Source of the DNA: an uncultured Clostridia bacterium
GTDB lineage: Bacteria; Bacillota; Clostridia; TANB77; UBA1234
Direction: 5' to 3'
Assembly (NCBI GenBank): GCA_947624765.1
Contig: CANQLS010000078.1
Location: forward strand, 1-7,246
DNA: 7,246 nt
The notes under the pieces were generated by a model, which was given only the letters and a program-made list of their open reading frames with translations, did not search any database and was not told the DNA's origin. The position numbers and the translations under genes are program-made. Below, in pieces: positions 1 to 5,763 of this stretch; within the stretch, counting starts at the first letter, position 1, and every line of letters begins with the position of its first letter.

Positions 1-1082
1 CATTCAGGAATTGAGCTTGCATCTGAATAAGTTAAAGCATCTGTTGAATTAGCAGGTTTTAAAACGTTATTAATCATAACAACGGCTTCTGTACGTGTGA
101 TAGGTGCATATGCATTTAAATAAATACTATTTCCTTCTGCAGAACCTTTTATAATTCCTTTAGCATAAGCAAGTTTTGCTGCTTCAATTAACCAACTTGG
201 TGTATTTTCACTATCAGCAAAAGTTACATTTGGCATTTCGATTTCAGCATCTTTATTACTTTCTGTGATTGCAAGTAAGAATAGCATAAAATCAGAACGA
301 TTCATAGCTCTATCAGGATAGAAATAATAACGACTACCAATTTCTTCACCAATGATTAATCCTCTTGCTGCTAAATGTGATGCAGAATAATTTGCCCAGT
401 GATTTTGTAAGTCTATATAATTGAAAGGAATAACAGGTTCACTAGGTTCTTCAATTGTTAAAGTTGCTGTTGCAACATTAGACTCTATATCATCTTTAGT
501 AACTTTGAAAGTAAATGAATCTTCACCAGTATAATCTAAAGATGGAGTGTAAGAAAAGCTTGCAGAACTTTCATCAGCATGCGTAAGTGTACCATGTTGC
601 GGTTGAGAAACAATTACATAAGTTAAATCTGTTTCATCTTCAATACTTGGTAAATTTGCTGTTAAAATAGAGTTTTTCTCTAATTTGAAAGAAACATCTG
701 TAATGGTTAATGTTTCTTTTTCTTCTACATCATCTTCAACTGTTATAGTGATTGTTGCTGTGTTAGATTCTTTTTCTTCCTTTTTTACTTTGAAAGTAAA
801 AGTATCCTGTCCAACATAATCAGAACTTGGTTGATACGAGAAACTCGTTGACTTTGTGTCATTATACGTTAAAGTACCATGTTCTGGTTGTGTTACAATT
901 TCATACGTTAAATCACTTTCCTCTGCGACAGTTGGTAAATTTTCTTCTAATGTTTGATTCTTTTTTACTGTAAAGCTAGCATCAGAAACTTTTAAATCTC
1001 CTCCATCATCCATAGCAAATACATAAATCGAGGAGAAAATTAAAACAAATAGCATCGTAAATGCTAAAATTCTTTTATTCAT
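1..1082 (-). CDS. Secreted SLH-domain surface protein with two bacterial Ig-like repeats (3' end off window)
   Basis: I translated 360 codons on the minus strand from ATG at 1082-1080 with no stop before the edge, so the C-terminus is missing. GGAGG lies at 1091-1095, 8 bases before the start. Residues 1-23 form a signal peptide (basic MNKR, hydrophobic core, probable cleavage after VFA). Residues about 32-115 and 127-210 are two copies of a beta-sandwich module with the pattern DLTY.IV.QP.HGTLT, FSY.PS.DY.G.D.FTFKV and ESN.AT, typical of Big_9/cadherin-like bacterial Ig domains. From about residue 221 come SLH domains (NYIDLQNHWA, later FADSENTPSW and APITRTEAVVMINNVL). SLH domains normally bind pyruvylated secondary cell-wall polymer, so this is probably a wall-anchored surface protein; the Ig modules probably act as spacers or in adhesion. 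Its ligand cannot be read from the sequence. It is divergent from the 3D-domain gene. I saw no convincing promoter for it. Confidence -1.
   Translation of the reverse strand, partial: MNKRILAFTMLFVLIFSSIYVFAMDDGGDLKVSDASFTVKKNQTLEENLPTVAEESDLTYEIVTQPEHGTLTYNDTKSTSFSYQPSSDYVGQDTFTFKVKKEEKESNTATITITVEDDVEEKETLTITDVSFKLEKNSILTANLPSIEDETDLTYVIVSQPQHGTLTHADESSASFSYTPSLDYTGEDSFTFKVTKDDIESNVATATLTIEEPSEPVIPFNYIDLQNHWANYSASHLAARGLIIGEEIGSRYYFYPDRAMNRSDFMLFLLAITESNKDAEIEMPNVTFADSENTPSWLIEAAKLAYAKGIIKGSAEGNSIYLNAYAPITRTEAVVMINNVLKPANSTDALTYSDASSIPE
453..989 (-). repeat. Tandem pair of Ig-like modules inside the SLH protein
   Basis: Two protein-level repeats with a period of about 95 residues lie at roughly 738-989 (copy 1) and 453-704 (copy 2). 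They share the order ..LTY, I V.QP.HGTLT, SFSY.PS.DY.G, D.FTFKV, ESN.AT. The copies have clearly diverged at the DNA level, so this is an old domain duplication rather than a recent or slippage-prone repeat. Confidence -1.
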
Positions 1083-1259
1083 ATTTATTACCTCCAAAAA
1101 ATATTTTTATCAATTCATCAAAATGATTTAATAGTATTTTTTGCACGAAATAATAAAATATTCGATTAGGATATTGGAATGATTTGAAAAATTTAACAAA
1201 TCGAAAAAAATCGATTAATGTCATTTTGAACAAAAGCCCTCAAAAGTGCATAAAATCAA

Positions 1260-1289
1260 TTGACAAAGCATATCATTTAGTGGTAAAAT
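1260..1289 (+). promoter_or_regulatory. SigA-type promoter of the 3D-domain gene
   Basis: A consensus -35 TTGACA at 1260-1265 is separated by 18 bases from TAAAAT at 1284-1289, which is preceded by TG at 1281-1282 (extended -10). An overlapping TATAAT at 1289-1294 has too long a spacer. Transcription would start near 1296, leaving a leader of about 70 bases. Confidence -1.
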
Positions 1290-1295
1290 ATAATG

Positions 1296-1338
1296 GCACC
1301 GCTAATTAAGGACAAGGAAATTTTGACCTGTTTCGGTA
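1296..1338 (+). other. Possible folded 5' leader of the 3D-domain gene
   Basis: Starting at the predicted transcription start, ACCG (1298-1301) can pair with CGGT (1334-1337). Inside it, ACAAGG (1315-1320) can pair with CCTGT (about 1327-1331) with one bulged A. The helices are short and the fold is by eye only. It does not match any riboswitch consensus I know, including the c-di-AMP (ydaO) and c-di-GMP classes that often control wall-enzyme genes. Confidence -1.
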
Positions 1339-1364
1339 CAATGTAAGAAAGGAATGGTATTAAA

Positions 1365-2054
1365 ATGCAAGAAAGCAAAATGGCAAAAGGGTACAAAAGA
1401 CAAAACAGTATTGCCATGCAGTCTGTAGGATTAGCCTTTGTCACAGTTATTTGTTGCATATTAGGAGTAGAAATTTTCAGATGGGAAATTACACTAGAAA
1501 ATGAAAAAAAAGAACAAGAAATATATGCTAGAAATATGGAAATCATTAATGTAGTAGAAAAAGTTAAAGAAGACTGGAAAAAGGAAAAAGAGCAATTAGA
1601 AATTGTAAAAGCAAAATTAGCAGAAGAAACAACGAAAAAAGTTGTAACACCAAGCACTGTGCAATATACTTCAAGAGGCAGTAGTGTAGATAGAACAGTA
1701 GAAGAAGCACCAACAGAATATAAAGAAGTGATAGAAGTAAAGGCGACTGCATATTGTTTATGCAAGAAATGTTGCGGAAAAAGTGAAGATAATCCAGCTT
1801 ATGGTGTAACGAGGTCAGGTTTAAAGATTATTCCAGGTACAGGTATGAAAGTAATTGCAGTAGATCCTAATATTATTCCATTAGGAAGTAAGGTTTATGT
1901 AGAAGGTGTTGATGGTGTTCCGACTTATGGATATGCTGTTGCAGCTGATACTGGCAGTGCAATTAAAAATTATAAAATAGATCTTTATATGGACTCTCAT
2001 GAAGAAACTGTAAAATGGGGCATTAGAAATATGAAGGTATATGTTATTGAATAA
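1365..2054 (+). CDS. Membrane-anchored 3D-domain protein (YabE/YocH-type wall protein)
   Basis: 229 aa. Residues about 17-38 form one membrane anchor, followed by a charged, probably coiled-coil stretch (about 41-92), a Ser/Thr/Pro-containing linker, and a C-terminal 3D domain (about 122-229). The three conserved aspartates that name the domain are visible: D167 (VIAVDP), D195 (AADTG) and D206 (KIDLYM). The 3D fold is related to the catalytic barrel of MltA-type lytic transglycosylases, and family members include resuscitation- and stationary-phase wall proteins, so a peptidoglycan-acting role outside the membrane is likely. The domain entry is cysteine-rich (C131, C133, C136, C137). The start has AAAGGA at 1348-1353, 11 bases upstream; M6 is a weaker alternative. 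A 3D protein next to rsmA recalls Bacillus yabE-rnmV-ksgA, but this protein has no visible G5 or DUF348 domain and no rnmV follows it. Confidence -1.
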   Translation: MQESKMAKGYKRQNSIAMQSVGLAFVTVICCILGVEIFRWEITLENEKKEQEIYARNMEIINVVEKVKEDWKKEKEQLEIVKAKLAEETTKKVVTPSTVQYTSRGSSVDRTVEEAPTEYKEVIEVKATAYCLCKKCCGKSEDNPAYGVTRSGLKIIPGTGMKVIAVDPNIIPLGSKVYVEGVDGVPTYGYAVAADTGSAIKNYKIDLYMDSHEETVKWGIRNMKVYVIE

Positions 2055-2078
2055 TAGTAAAGTTTTAAATGTGATTTA

Positions 2079-2110
2079 GAAGGCTATTAAAAATAGTCTT
2101 CTTTTTTCTT
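2079..2110 (+). terminator. Intrinsic terminator after the 3D-domain gene
   Basis: GAAGGCTATT (2079-2088) pairs with AATAGTCTTC (2092-2101) across a 3-base loop, with one G-T wobble, and is followed by TTTTTTCTT (2102-2110). This is a classic Rho-independent terminator 24 bases past the stop codon, and it separates this gene from rsmA. Confidence -1.
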
Positions 2111-2137
2111 GCCAAATTGTGTGGAAAAGGGTATACT
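2109..2137 (+). promoter_or_regulatory. Promoter of rsmA
   Basis: TTGCCA (2109-2114) and TATACT (2132-2137) are 17 bases apart. The -35 overlaps the last bases of the terminator T-tract, so rsmA transcription starts immediately after the upstream unit ends. Confidence -1.
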
Positions 2138-2146
2138 AAAATCAAA

Positions 2147-2160
2147 GAGGTGGAATTTTG
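2147..2160 (+). promoter_or_regulatory. Ribosome binding site and TTG start of rsmA
   Basis: GAGGTGG (2147-2153) sits 4 bases before TTG at 2158. The first in-frame ATG (2182) has no ribosome binding site and would remove N-terminal residues seen in RsmA homologues, so TTG is preferred. Confidence -1.
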
Positions 2161-2982
2161 AATTTATTAGAAGAAACACAGATGTTATTAAATCAATATG
2201 GTCTTAGAGCAAATAAAAAGTTAGGACAAAATTTTTTAATTAATGATGAAATCATTGAGGCTATTGTTGAAAAGTCAGATGTTTGCAAAGATGATTTAAT
2301 TATTGAGATTGGACCTGGATTAGGAAGTTTAACGAAAGCTTTATTAGAAAAGGCTGGTAAAGTAGTTGCCATTGAATTAGATAAAAACATGGTAAGTATT
2401 TTAAAAAATAGATTTTTAAATGAAAATTTAGAAATAATAAATGATGATATTTTAAAGGTAGATTTATATAGTATAATAGAAAATCATATGTCAGTAAAAG
2501 TTGTTGCAAATTTGCCTTACTATATTACTACTCCGATATTGATGAAATTGTTGGAAGAAAAATATCCATTTAAGAGTATTACGGTTATGGTACAAAAAGA
2601 AGTAGGAGAAAGAATTTGTGCAAAGCCAGGAAATAAGAGCTATGGTGCAATTACTTTAAGTGCAAATTATTATAGTGTACCAGCAAAAATTATTGATGTA
2701 CCAAAAGAGAATTTTTTACCATCACCAGAAGTTGATTCTTGTGTTATTAAAATGGATATTTTAAAAGAGCCACCGGTTAAAGTAAAAGATGAAAAATTAT
2801 TTTTTGCACTTATCAGAAATGGTTTTAATCACAGAAGAAAAACAATTACTAATTCTTTAGTTTTTGATGATTTGGATAAGAAGCAGTTGATATCGATATT
2901 AAATAAATTAGGGCTTGATGAAAATTTAAGGGCAGAAAATTTATCAATAGATGATTTTGCAAAAATATCAAACGAAATCTAA
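2158..2982 (+). CDS. rsmA: 16S rRNA (adenine-1518/1519-N6,N6)-dimethyltransferase RsmA (KsgA)
   Basis: 274 aa, full length for the family (E. coli KsgA has 273). The enzyme uses S-adenosylmethionine to dimethylate two adjacent adenines in the 3'-terminal hairpin of 16S rRNA, late in small-subunit assembly. Visible motifs: KLGQNFL (21-27); SAM-binding motif I IEIGPGLG (49-56); the acidic VVAIELD (69-75); NDD (95-97); catalytic motif NLPYY (118-122); MVQKEVGERI; the FLPSPEVDS segment; and RNGFNHRRKT near the C-terminus. It has its own promoter and a TTG start. The next gene begins 17 bp downstream, so the two are very likely co-transcribed. Isoleucine codons are mostly ATT (hand count about 18 ATT, 9 ATA, 3 ATC). 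Nothing appears broken. The identification is secure. Confidence -1.
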   Translation: MNLLEETQMLLNQYGLRANKKLGQNFLINDEIIEAIVEKSDVCKDDLIIEIGPGLGSLTKALLEKAGKVVAIELDKNMVSILKNRFLNENLEIINDDILKVDLYSIIENHMSVKVVANLPYYITTPILMKLLEEKYPFKSITVMVQKEVGERICAKPGNKSYGAITLSANYYSVPAKIIDVPKENFLPSPEVDSCVIKMDILKEPPVKVKDEKLFFALIRNGFNHRRKTITNSLVFDDLDKKQLISILNKLGLDENLRAENLSIDDFAKISNEI

Positions 2983-2999
2983 TTTTAGGGAGGATACTT

Positions 3000-3950
3000 A
3001 TGATAAATACAAATTATATTGTTTTTATTGATGATACAAGTGAAGTTATTAGTTTGGCGGAAAAACTTTTTAGTGAGGAATCAAATTATCATTTTGTTCA
3101 TTCTTCTTCTGAAAAGGAAGAAATTAAAAAAGCCTTGATGACTATGCCTGATTTAATAATTATTAATGCTGATAATATTGATAATAATATTTTTAAAGTA
3201 TGTGAATATATAAGGAAAGATAAGGAAAATAATATTACACCTATTATTGTAACTGCTGATACAAAAGATGAAGAATTCCGAATGGAGATTTTAAAAAGTT
3301 CAGTAGAGTATTATATTCCAAAGCCATTGCATGAAGGATTTTTCTATTATACAATAAAAAATCTTTCGCGTTTAATTGCTTCTAATCGTTGTATTAGTGC
3401 TTTAACAGGGCTTCCTGGAAACGTGCAAATAGAATCGGAATTAAAAAGACGAATAGCTTCTCGAAAGACTTATGCCGTGCTATATTTTGATTTAGATAAT
3501 TTCAAATCATATAATGATAAATATGGTTTTATGAATGGTGATGAAGTTATTAAATTTACAAGTAGCGTTATGCAAGAAGTAATTCAACAATATGGTAAGA
3601 ATGGCGATTTCTTGGGACATATTGGTGGAGATGATTTTGTAGCAGTTTTAGATTATGAAAATGCAAAAAAAATTGGAAAAGAAATTATAAAAAAGTTTGA
3701 TGAGAAAATTTCTGATTTTTATATTGAAGAAGATATTAAAAATGGTGGAATTAGAATTGCAAATAGGCGTGGAAAAATAGAGAAGTTTCCAATTATGACG
3801 ATTACTGTTGCTATGATTAGTAATCGTTATCGAAAATATAATTCGCCGTTGGAGATTGGCGAAGATGGTGCAAGTGTAAAGAAAAAAGCGAAAACAATGG
3901 AAGGAAGCACATTCTTAGAAAATAGAAGAAAAACTCCAATGGCACATTAA
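3000..3950 (+). CDS. Receiver-GGDEF signalling protein with atypical receiver and GGDDF motif
   Basis: 316 aa; AGGGAGGA (2987-2994) gives a strong ribosome binding site. Residues about 5-120 are a CheY-like receiver: acidic pair D11-D12, conserved T85 (PIIVTA) and K108 (PKP) are present, but the phosphoacceptor position reads PDLIIIN, placing N56 where Asp is expected. Residues about 133-280 form a GGDEF domain: ALTGLPG, FDLDNFK (D164), YND (N172), NGDEV (D181) and GGDDF (209-213). GGDEF domains make cyclic di-GMP from two GTP. Here the usually invariant Glu of the signature is Asp and the inhibitory-site RxxD reads KNGD, so activity may be reduced, altered or lost. The C-terminal stretch (about 250-316) is basic and poorly recognised. 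No membrane segment, so cytoplasmic. Co-transcribed with rsmA; the signal and target are unknown. Confidence -1.
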   Translation: MINTNYIVFIDDTSEVISLAEKLFSEESNYHFVHSSSEKEEIKKALMTMPDLIIINADNIDNNIFKVCEYIRKDKENNITPIIVTADTKDEEFRMEILKSSVEYYIPKPLHEGFFYYTIKNLSRLIASNRCISALTGLPGNVQIESELKRRIASRKTYAVLYFDLDNFKSYNDKYGFMNGDEVIKFTSSVMQEVIQQYGKNGDFLGHIGGDDFVAVLDYENAKKIGKEIIKKFDEKISDFYIEEDIKNGGIRIANRRGKIEKFPIMTITVAMISNRYRKYNSPLEIGEDGASVKKKAKTMEGSTFLENRRKTPMAH

Positions 3951-3958
3951 TGAGCCAT
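3939..3958. repeat. 20-bp near-perfect palindrome across the GGDEF-gene stop codon
   Basis: ATGGCACATT (3939-3948) is followed directly by AATGAGCCAT (3949-3958), its reverse complement except for one mismatched pair. There is no loop and no T-tract, so it looks more like a dimer-binding operator than a terminator. It lies 26 bases before the nucleotidyltransferase start and includes the TAA stop of the preceding gene. Confidence -1.
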
Positions 3959-3983
3959 AATTAGTAGTAAGTGGGAGGGTAAA

Positions 3984-4328
3984 ATGTCTGATAATATAAA
4001 AAGTATTTTGCAAGAATATGTTAATGGTTTAAATCAAATAATAGGAGATAAACTAAAAAAAGTTATTCTCTATGGTTCGTATGCGAGAGGTGAAGAGAAT
4101 AGAGATGGAGAAGTTAGTGATATAGATATTATGATTCTTGTGGATTTGAATGTAGAGCAAATAAAAAAGTTACAAGAAAAAATATTAGATTATAGTTATG
4201 ATTTAGACTTAAAGTATAATATATTATTATCGCCGATTATAGAAAATATTGATACTTATGATAATAGAATTAGATACATGAAATTTTATGAAAACATAAA
4301 AAACGAAGGAGTTTTGTTAAATGGATAG
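3984..4328 (+). CDS. Minimal nucleotidyltransferase, MntA-like antitoxin of an MNT/HEPN pair
   Basis: 114 aa; GGGAGG at 3973-3978 is 5 bases before ATG. The protein is a compact polymerase-beta-type nucleotidyltransferase: GSYARG at 31-36, then SDID with metal-binding D46 and D48, and a likely third acid at D75 (DLDLKY). The C-terminal KNEGVLLNG tail is typical of short MNT proteins encoded with a HEPN partner. In characterised MntA/HepT systems the MNT protein adds AMP to the HEPN RNase toxin and neutralises it, so this is probably the antitoxin half. The catalytic residues look intact. The partner, expected immediately downstream, survives only as an 18-codon remnant overlapping this stop codon. 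Isoleucine codons are about 9 ATA to 7 ATT, drifting away from rsmA. Alternatively the protein may have a stand-alone role. Confidence -1.
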   Translation: MSDNIKSILQEYVNGLNQIIGDKLKKVILYGSYARGEENRDGEVSDIDIMILVDLNVEQIKKLQEKILDYSYDLDLKYNILLSPIIENIDTYDNRIRYMKFYENIKNEGVLLNG

Positions 4329-4377
4329 TAATGAAATAAAAACACTAGCTAATATAAAGATTTATAATTTTAATTGA
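4321..4377 (+). pseudogene. Remnant of a HEPN toxin gene (start codon and about 18 codons)
   Basis: ATG at 4321 overlaps the end of the nucleotidyltransferase gene by 8 bases and has an excellent AAGGAG (4306-4311) 9 bases upstream. The peptide reads MDSNEIKTLANIKIYNFN, then TGA. The opening resembles the N-terminus of small HEPN proteins paired with MNT (M-x-x-x-E-I-x-x-L-A, normally followed by a YR-E-KA helix), but these proteins are usually about 130 aa and nothing HEPN-like follows in any forward frame before the Nudix start. I read it as the 5' stub of a deleted toxin gene. The family match rests on few residues; the overlap and ribosome binding site are the stronger evidence. Confidence -1.
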
Positions 4378-4410
4378 TAGAATAGAAACAAAATATAGAT
4401 AATATAAAGA
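4350..4410. repeat. 11-bp direct repeat flanking the decayed segment
   Basis: TAATATAAAGA occurs at 4350-4360 and again at 4400-4410. The first copy lies within the toxin remnant; the second overlaps the region just before the Nudix ribosome binding site. Such repeats can mark deletion endpoints, but AT-rich spacers produce them by chance too. Confidence -1.
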
Positions 4411-4423
4411 AAGGAAATTACAT

Positions 4424-4891
4424 ATGGATTTAAGTTTAGATATAGAAGATTATAAACTAAATATACGAGCAGCGGCTGTTATTATACACAATAACAAAAT
4501 TTTAGTTCATAAAGATGTAAGGAAAGACCATTGTACTTTACCGGGTGGAAGAATAGCAATAGGAGAAAGTTCAGAAGAAACTGTAATAAGAGAAATCAAA
4601 GAAGAAATTGGAAAAGAAACGGAAATAATAGGATATATAGGTACAGTTGAAAATTTCTTTGAAATGGACAAAAAGAAATATCATGAAATTCTATTTATAA
4701 ACAAGGTGGAATTTATAGATGAAAAAGACAAAAAAATAGATTATACTATTCATAATATAGAGGGAAAAGAATATTTAGAATATGAGTGGTTAGATATAAA
4801 TAAAATAGAAGAATATAATATTGTGCCAAAGTGTTTAAAAGATATATTAAAATCACAAGACTTTCCAATACATATAATTAATCATGATTAA
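4424..4891 (+). CDS. Nudix hydrolase family protein
   Basis: 155 aa; AAAGGA (4410-4415) is 8 bases before the ATG. The Nudix box runs from G42 to K64: G-x5-E48-x7-R56-E57-I-K-E60-E61-I-G63-K, with all metal-binding glutamates present; only the last, usually hydrophobic position differs (K64). The preceding TLPGGR (38-43) and the strand AAAVIIHNNKILVHKD (16-31) fit the fold. Nudix enzymes cleave a nucleoside diphosphate linked to another moiety; the substrate cannot be told from this sequence. The gene follows the nucleotidyltransferase and toxin remnant and closes with a terminator, so it probably belongs to the same transcript. Isoleucine codons are strongly ATA-biased (hand count about 18 ATA, 7 ATT, 1 ATC), opposite to rsmA, which suggests separate ancestry. 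Confidence -1.
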   Translation: MDLSLDIEDYKLNIRAAAVIIHNNKILVHKDVRKDHCTLPGGRIAIGESSEETVIREIKEEIGKETEIIGYIGTVENFFEMDKKKYHEILFINKVEFIDEKDKKIDYTIHNIEGKEYLEYEWLDINKIEEYNIVPKCLKDILKSQDFPIHIINHD

Positions 4892-4901
4892 TTAGTATAT
4901 G

Positions 4902-4934
4902 AGGTTGCAACCATAAAGGTTCGCAACCTTTTTT
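4902..4934 (+). terminator. Intrinsic terminator after the Nudix gene
   Basis: AGGTTGC (4902-4908) pairs with GCAACCT (4923-4929). The stem extends inward as AACC/GGTT (4909-4912 with 4918-4921) past one bulged C, with loop ATAAA, and is followed by a run of T to 4934. It closes the nucleotidyltransferase-Nudix unit. Confidence -1.
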
Positions 4935-4938
4935 GATT

Positions 4939-4967
4939 TTAATCATTCATTAGGTTTTGGTTATAAT
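4939..4967 (+). promoter_or_regulatory. Possible promoter of the amidase gene
   Basis: A perfect TATAAT lies at 4962-4967, but the matching -35 region (about 4939-4944, TTAATC) is poor. Because a terminator sits just upstream, some promoter is needed here. A SigE-like alternative (TTATAAT at 4961-4967, 14-base gap, CATATGAT at 4982-4989) would suit a sporulation gene but would leave a leader of only about 14 bases. Neither is certain. Confidence -1.
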
Positions 4968-5008
4968 TGCTTTTGCCTTTTCATATGATAGAATTGGGAG
5001 GGCATACA

Positions 5009-5734
5009 ATGTTTTTTATTATTAAAATGAAAAGAATTTATATAGCATTTGCAATATTGATATTAGTTGGAATGATTTATATGAGTAAAGTTGAAACTAT
5101 ACCTGTTACAGCTATAGAATTAAAAGAGCCTACCTATACTATAGTTATTGATGCGGGACATGGAGAACCAGATGGAGGTGCTGTATCAAAAGATGGTATT
5201 CGAGAAGCTACTCTTAATTTGGAGGTGGCTCAAGAACTGGCAAAAGAGATGGACGCATTAGGTTATAACATTATTATGACTAGACATGATGAAAACAATA
5301 TTGCTGATGAAAATCAACAAGATAGTGTTAGAAAAATGAAGGTATCTGATATTAGTAATAGAGTAAAAATAGTAAATAGTAGTGATGCAGATTTGTGTAT
5401 TTCTATTCATATGAATAAATTCGCTTCAGAAAGATATTATGGTTGGCAAACTTTTTATAATAAAAATTCAGAATATAATAAAATTTTAGCAGAAGAAATT
5501 CAAGCAGGAATTACAAATAATATAGATAGAAAGAATGATAGAGTAGCACTTAATATTAAAGATATAAAATTAACTGATGAATCGAAAATTCCAACTACAA
5601 TTGTGGAGTGCGGATTTTTATCTAATCCCGAAGACTTAAGACTATTACAAACTGAGGAATATAGAGCAAAACTTGTATCTGGTATTATAGAAGGTGTTGA
5701 AAATTATTATTCGAAAATTTACGGGGAGGAATAG
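5009..5734 (+). CDS. cwlD: N-acetylmuramoyl-L-alanine amidase, CwlD-like (Amidase_3)
   Basis: 241 aa from ATG 5009, chosen because GGGAGGG (4996-5002) precedes it by 6 bases; an in-frame TTG at 4967 has no ribosome binding site. B. subtilis CwlD is of similar length (237). Residues about 10-25 form an N-terminal membrane anchor or signal. The amidase_3 domain (about 43-235) shows the zinc ligands H51 (IDAGHGE), E66 (IREATLN) and H134 (SIHMN) and the catalytic E200 (VECGFLSNPED). The enzyme cleaves the lactyl-amide bond between MurNAc and the stem peptide; CwlD does so in the spore cortex as the first step towards muramic-delta-lactam, needed for germination enzymes to recognise cortex. The single anchor, the compact size and the absence of binding repeats fit CwlD better than a vegetative autolysin. 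The paralogue cannot be fully settled without neighbours. Confidence -1.
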   Translation: MFFIIKMKRIYIAFAILILVGMIYMSKVETIPVTAIELKEPTYTIVIDAGHGEPDGGAVSKDGIREATLNLEVAQELAKEMDALGYNIIMTRHDENNIADENQQDSVRKMKVSDISNRVKIVNSSDADLCISIHMNKFASERYYGWQTFYNKNSEYNKILAEEIQAGITNNIDRKNDRVALNIKDIKLTDESKIPTTIVECGFLSNPEDLRLLQTEEYRAKLVSGIIEGVENYYSKIYGEE

Positions 5735-5760
5735 AATTTAGTATAAAAGTTTTGTATAAT
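5732..5760 (+). promoter_or_regulatory. Possible promoter of the glucan synthase gene
   Basis: TATAAT at 5755-5760 is perfect; the -35 (TAGAAT, 5732-5737, 17-base spacer) is only a half match and overlaps the amidase stop codon. Transcription would begin near 5766, at the left arm of the hairpin. A competing -35, TTGACA at 5762-5767, has no good -10 at normal spacing. Read-through from the amidase gene is also possible, since no terminator lies between them. Confidence -1.
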
Positions 5761-5763
5761 TTT

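Noticed and set aside
1199..1216. AATCGA / TCGATT inverted repeat around an A-run between the divergent genes
   Set aside because: Only six pairs with an A-rich loop and no T-tract on the relevant side; common in AT-rich spacers and not a convincing terminator or operator.
1083..1364. Known riboswitch (c-di-AMP or c-di-GMP) in the divergent region
   Set aside because: I looked for the conserved blocks of these classes and did not find them; the leader is also too short for ydaO.
1277..1765. 162-codon open frame on the minus strand, opposite the 3D-domain gene
   Set aside because: It is antisense to a gene with clear domain motifs, has no ribosome binding site I can see, and its Ser/Phe/Leu-rich composition is what the reverse of a Lys/Glu-rich coiled coil gives.
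2193..2509. Two short minus-strand open frames inside rsmA
   Set aside because: They lie opposite well-conserved RsmA sequence and resemble no protein I know.
4967..5008. Upstream TTG start adding 14 residues to the amidase
   Set aside because: No ribosome binding site precedes 4967 and the possible -10 element overlaps it, whereas ATG 5009 has GGGAGGG at good spacing and begins right before the membrane anchor.
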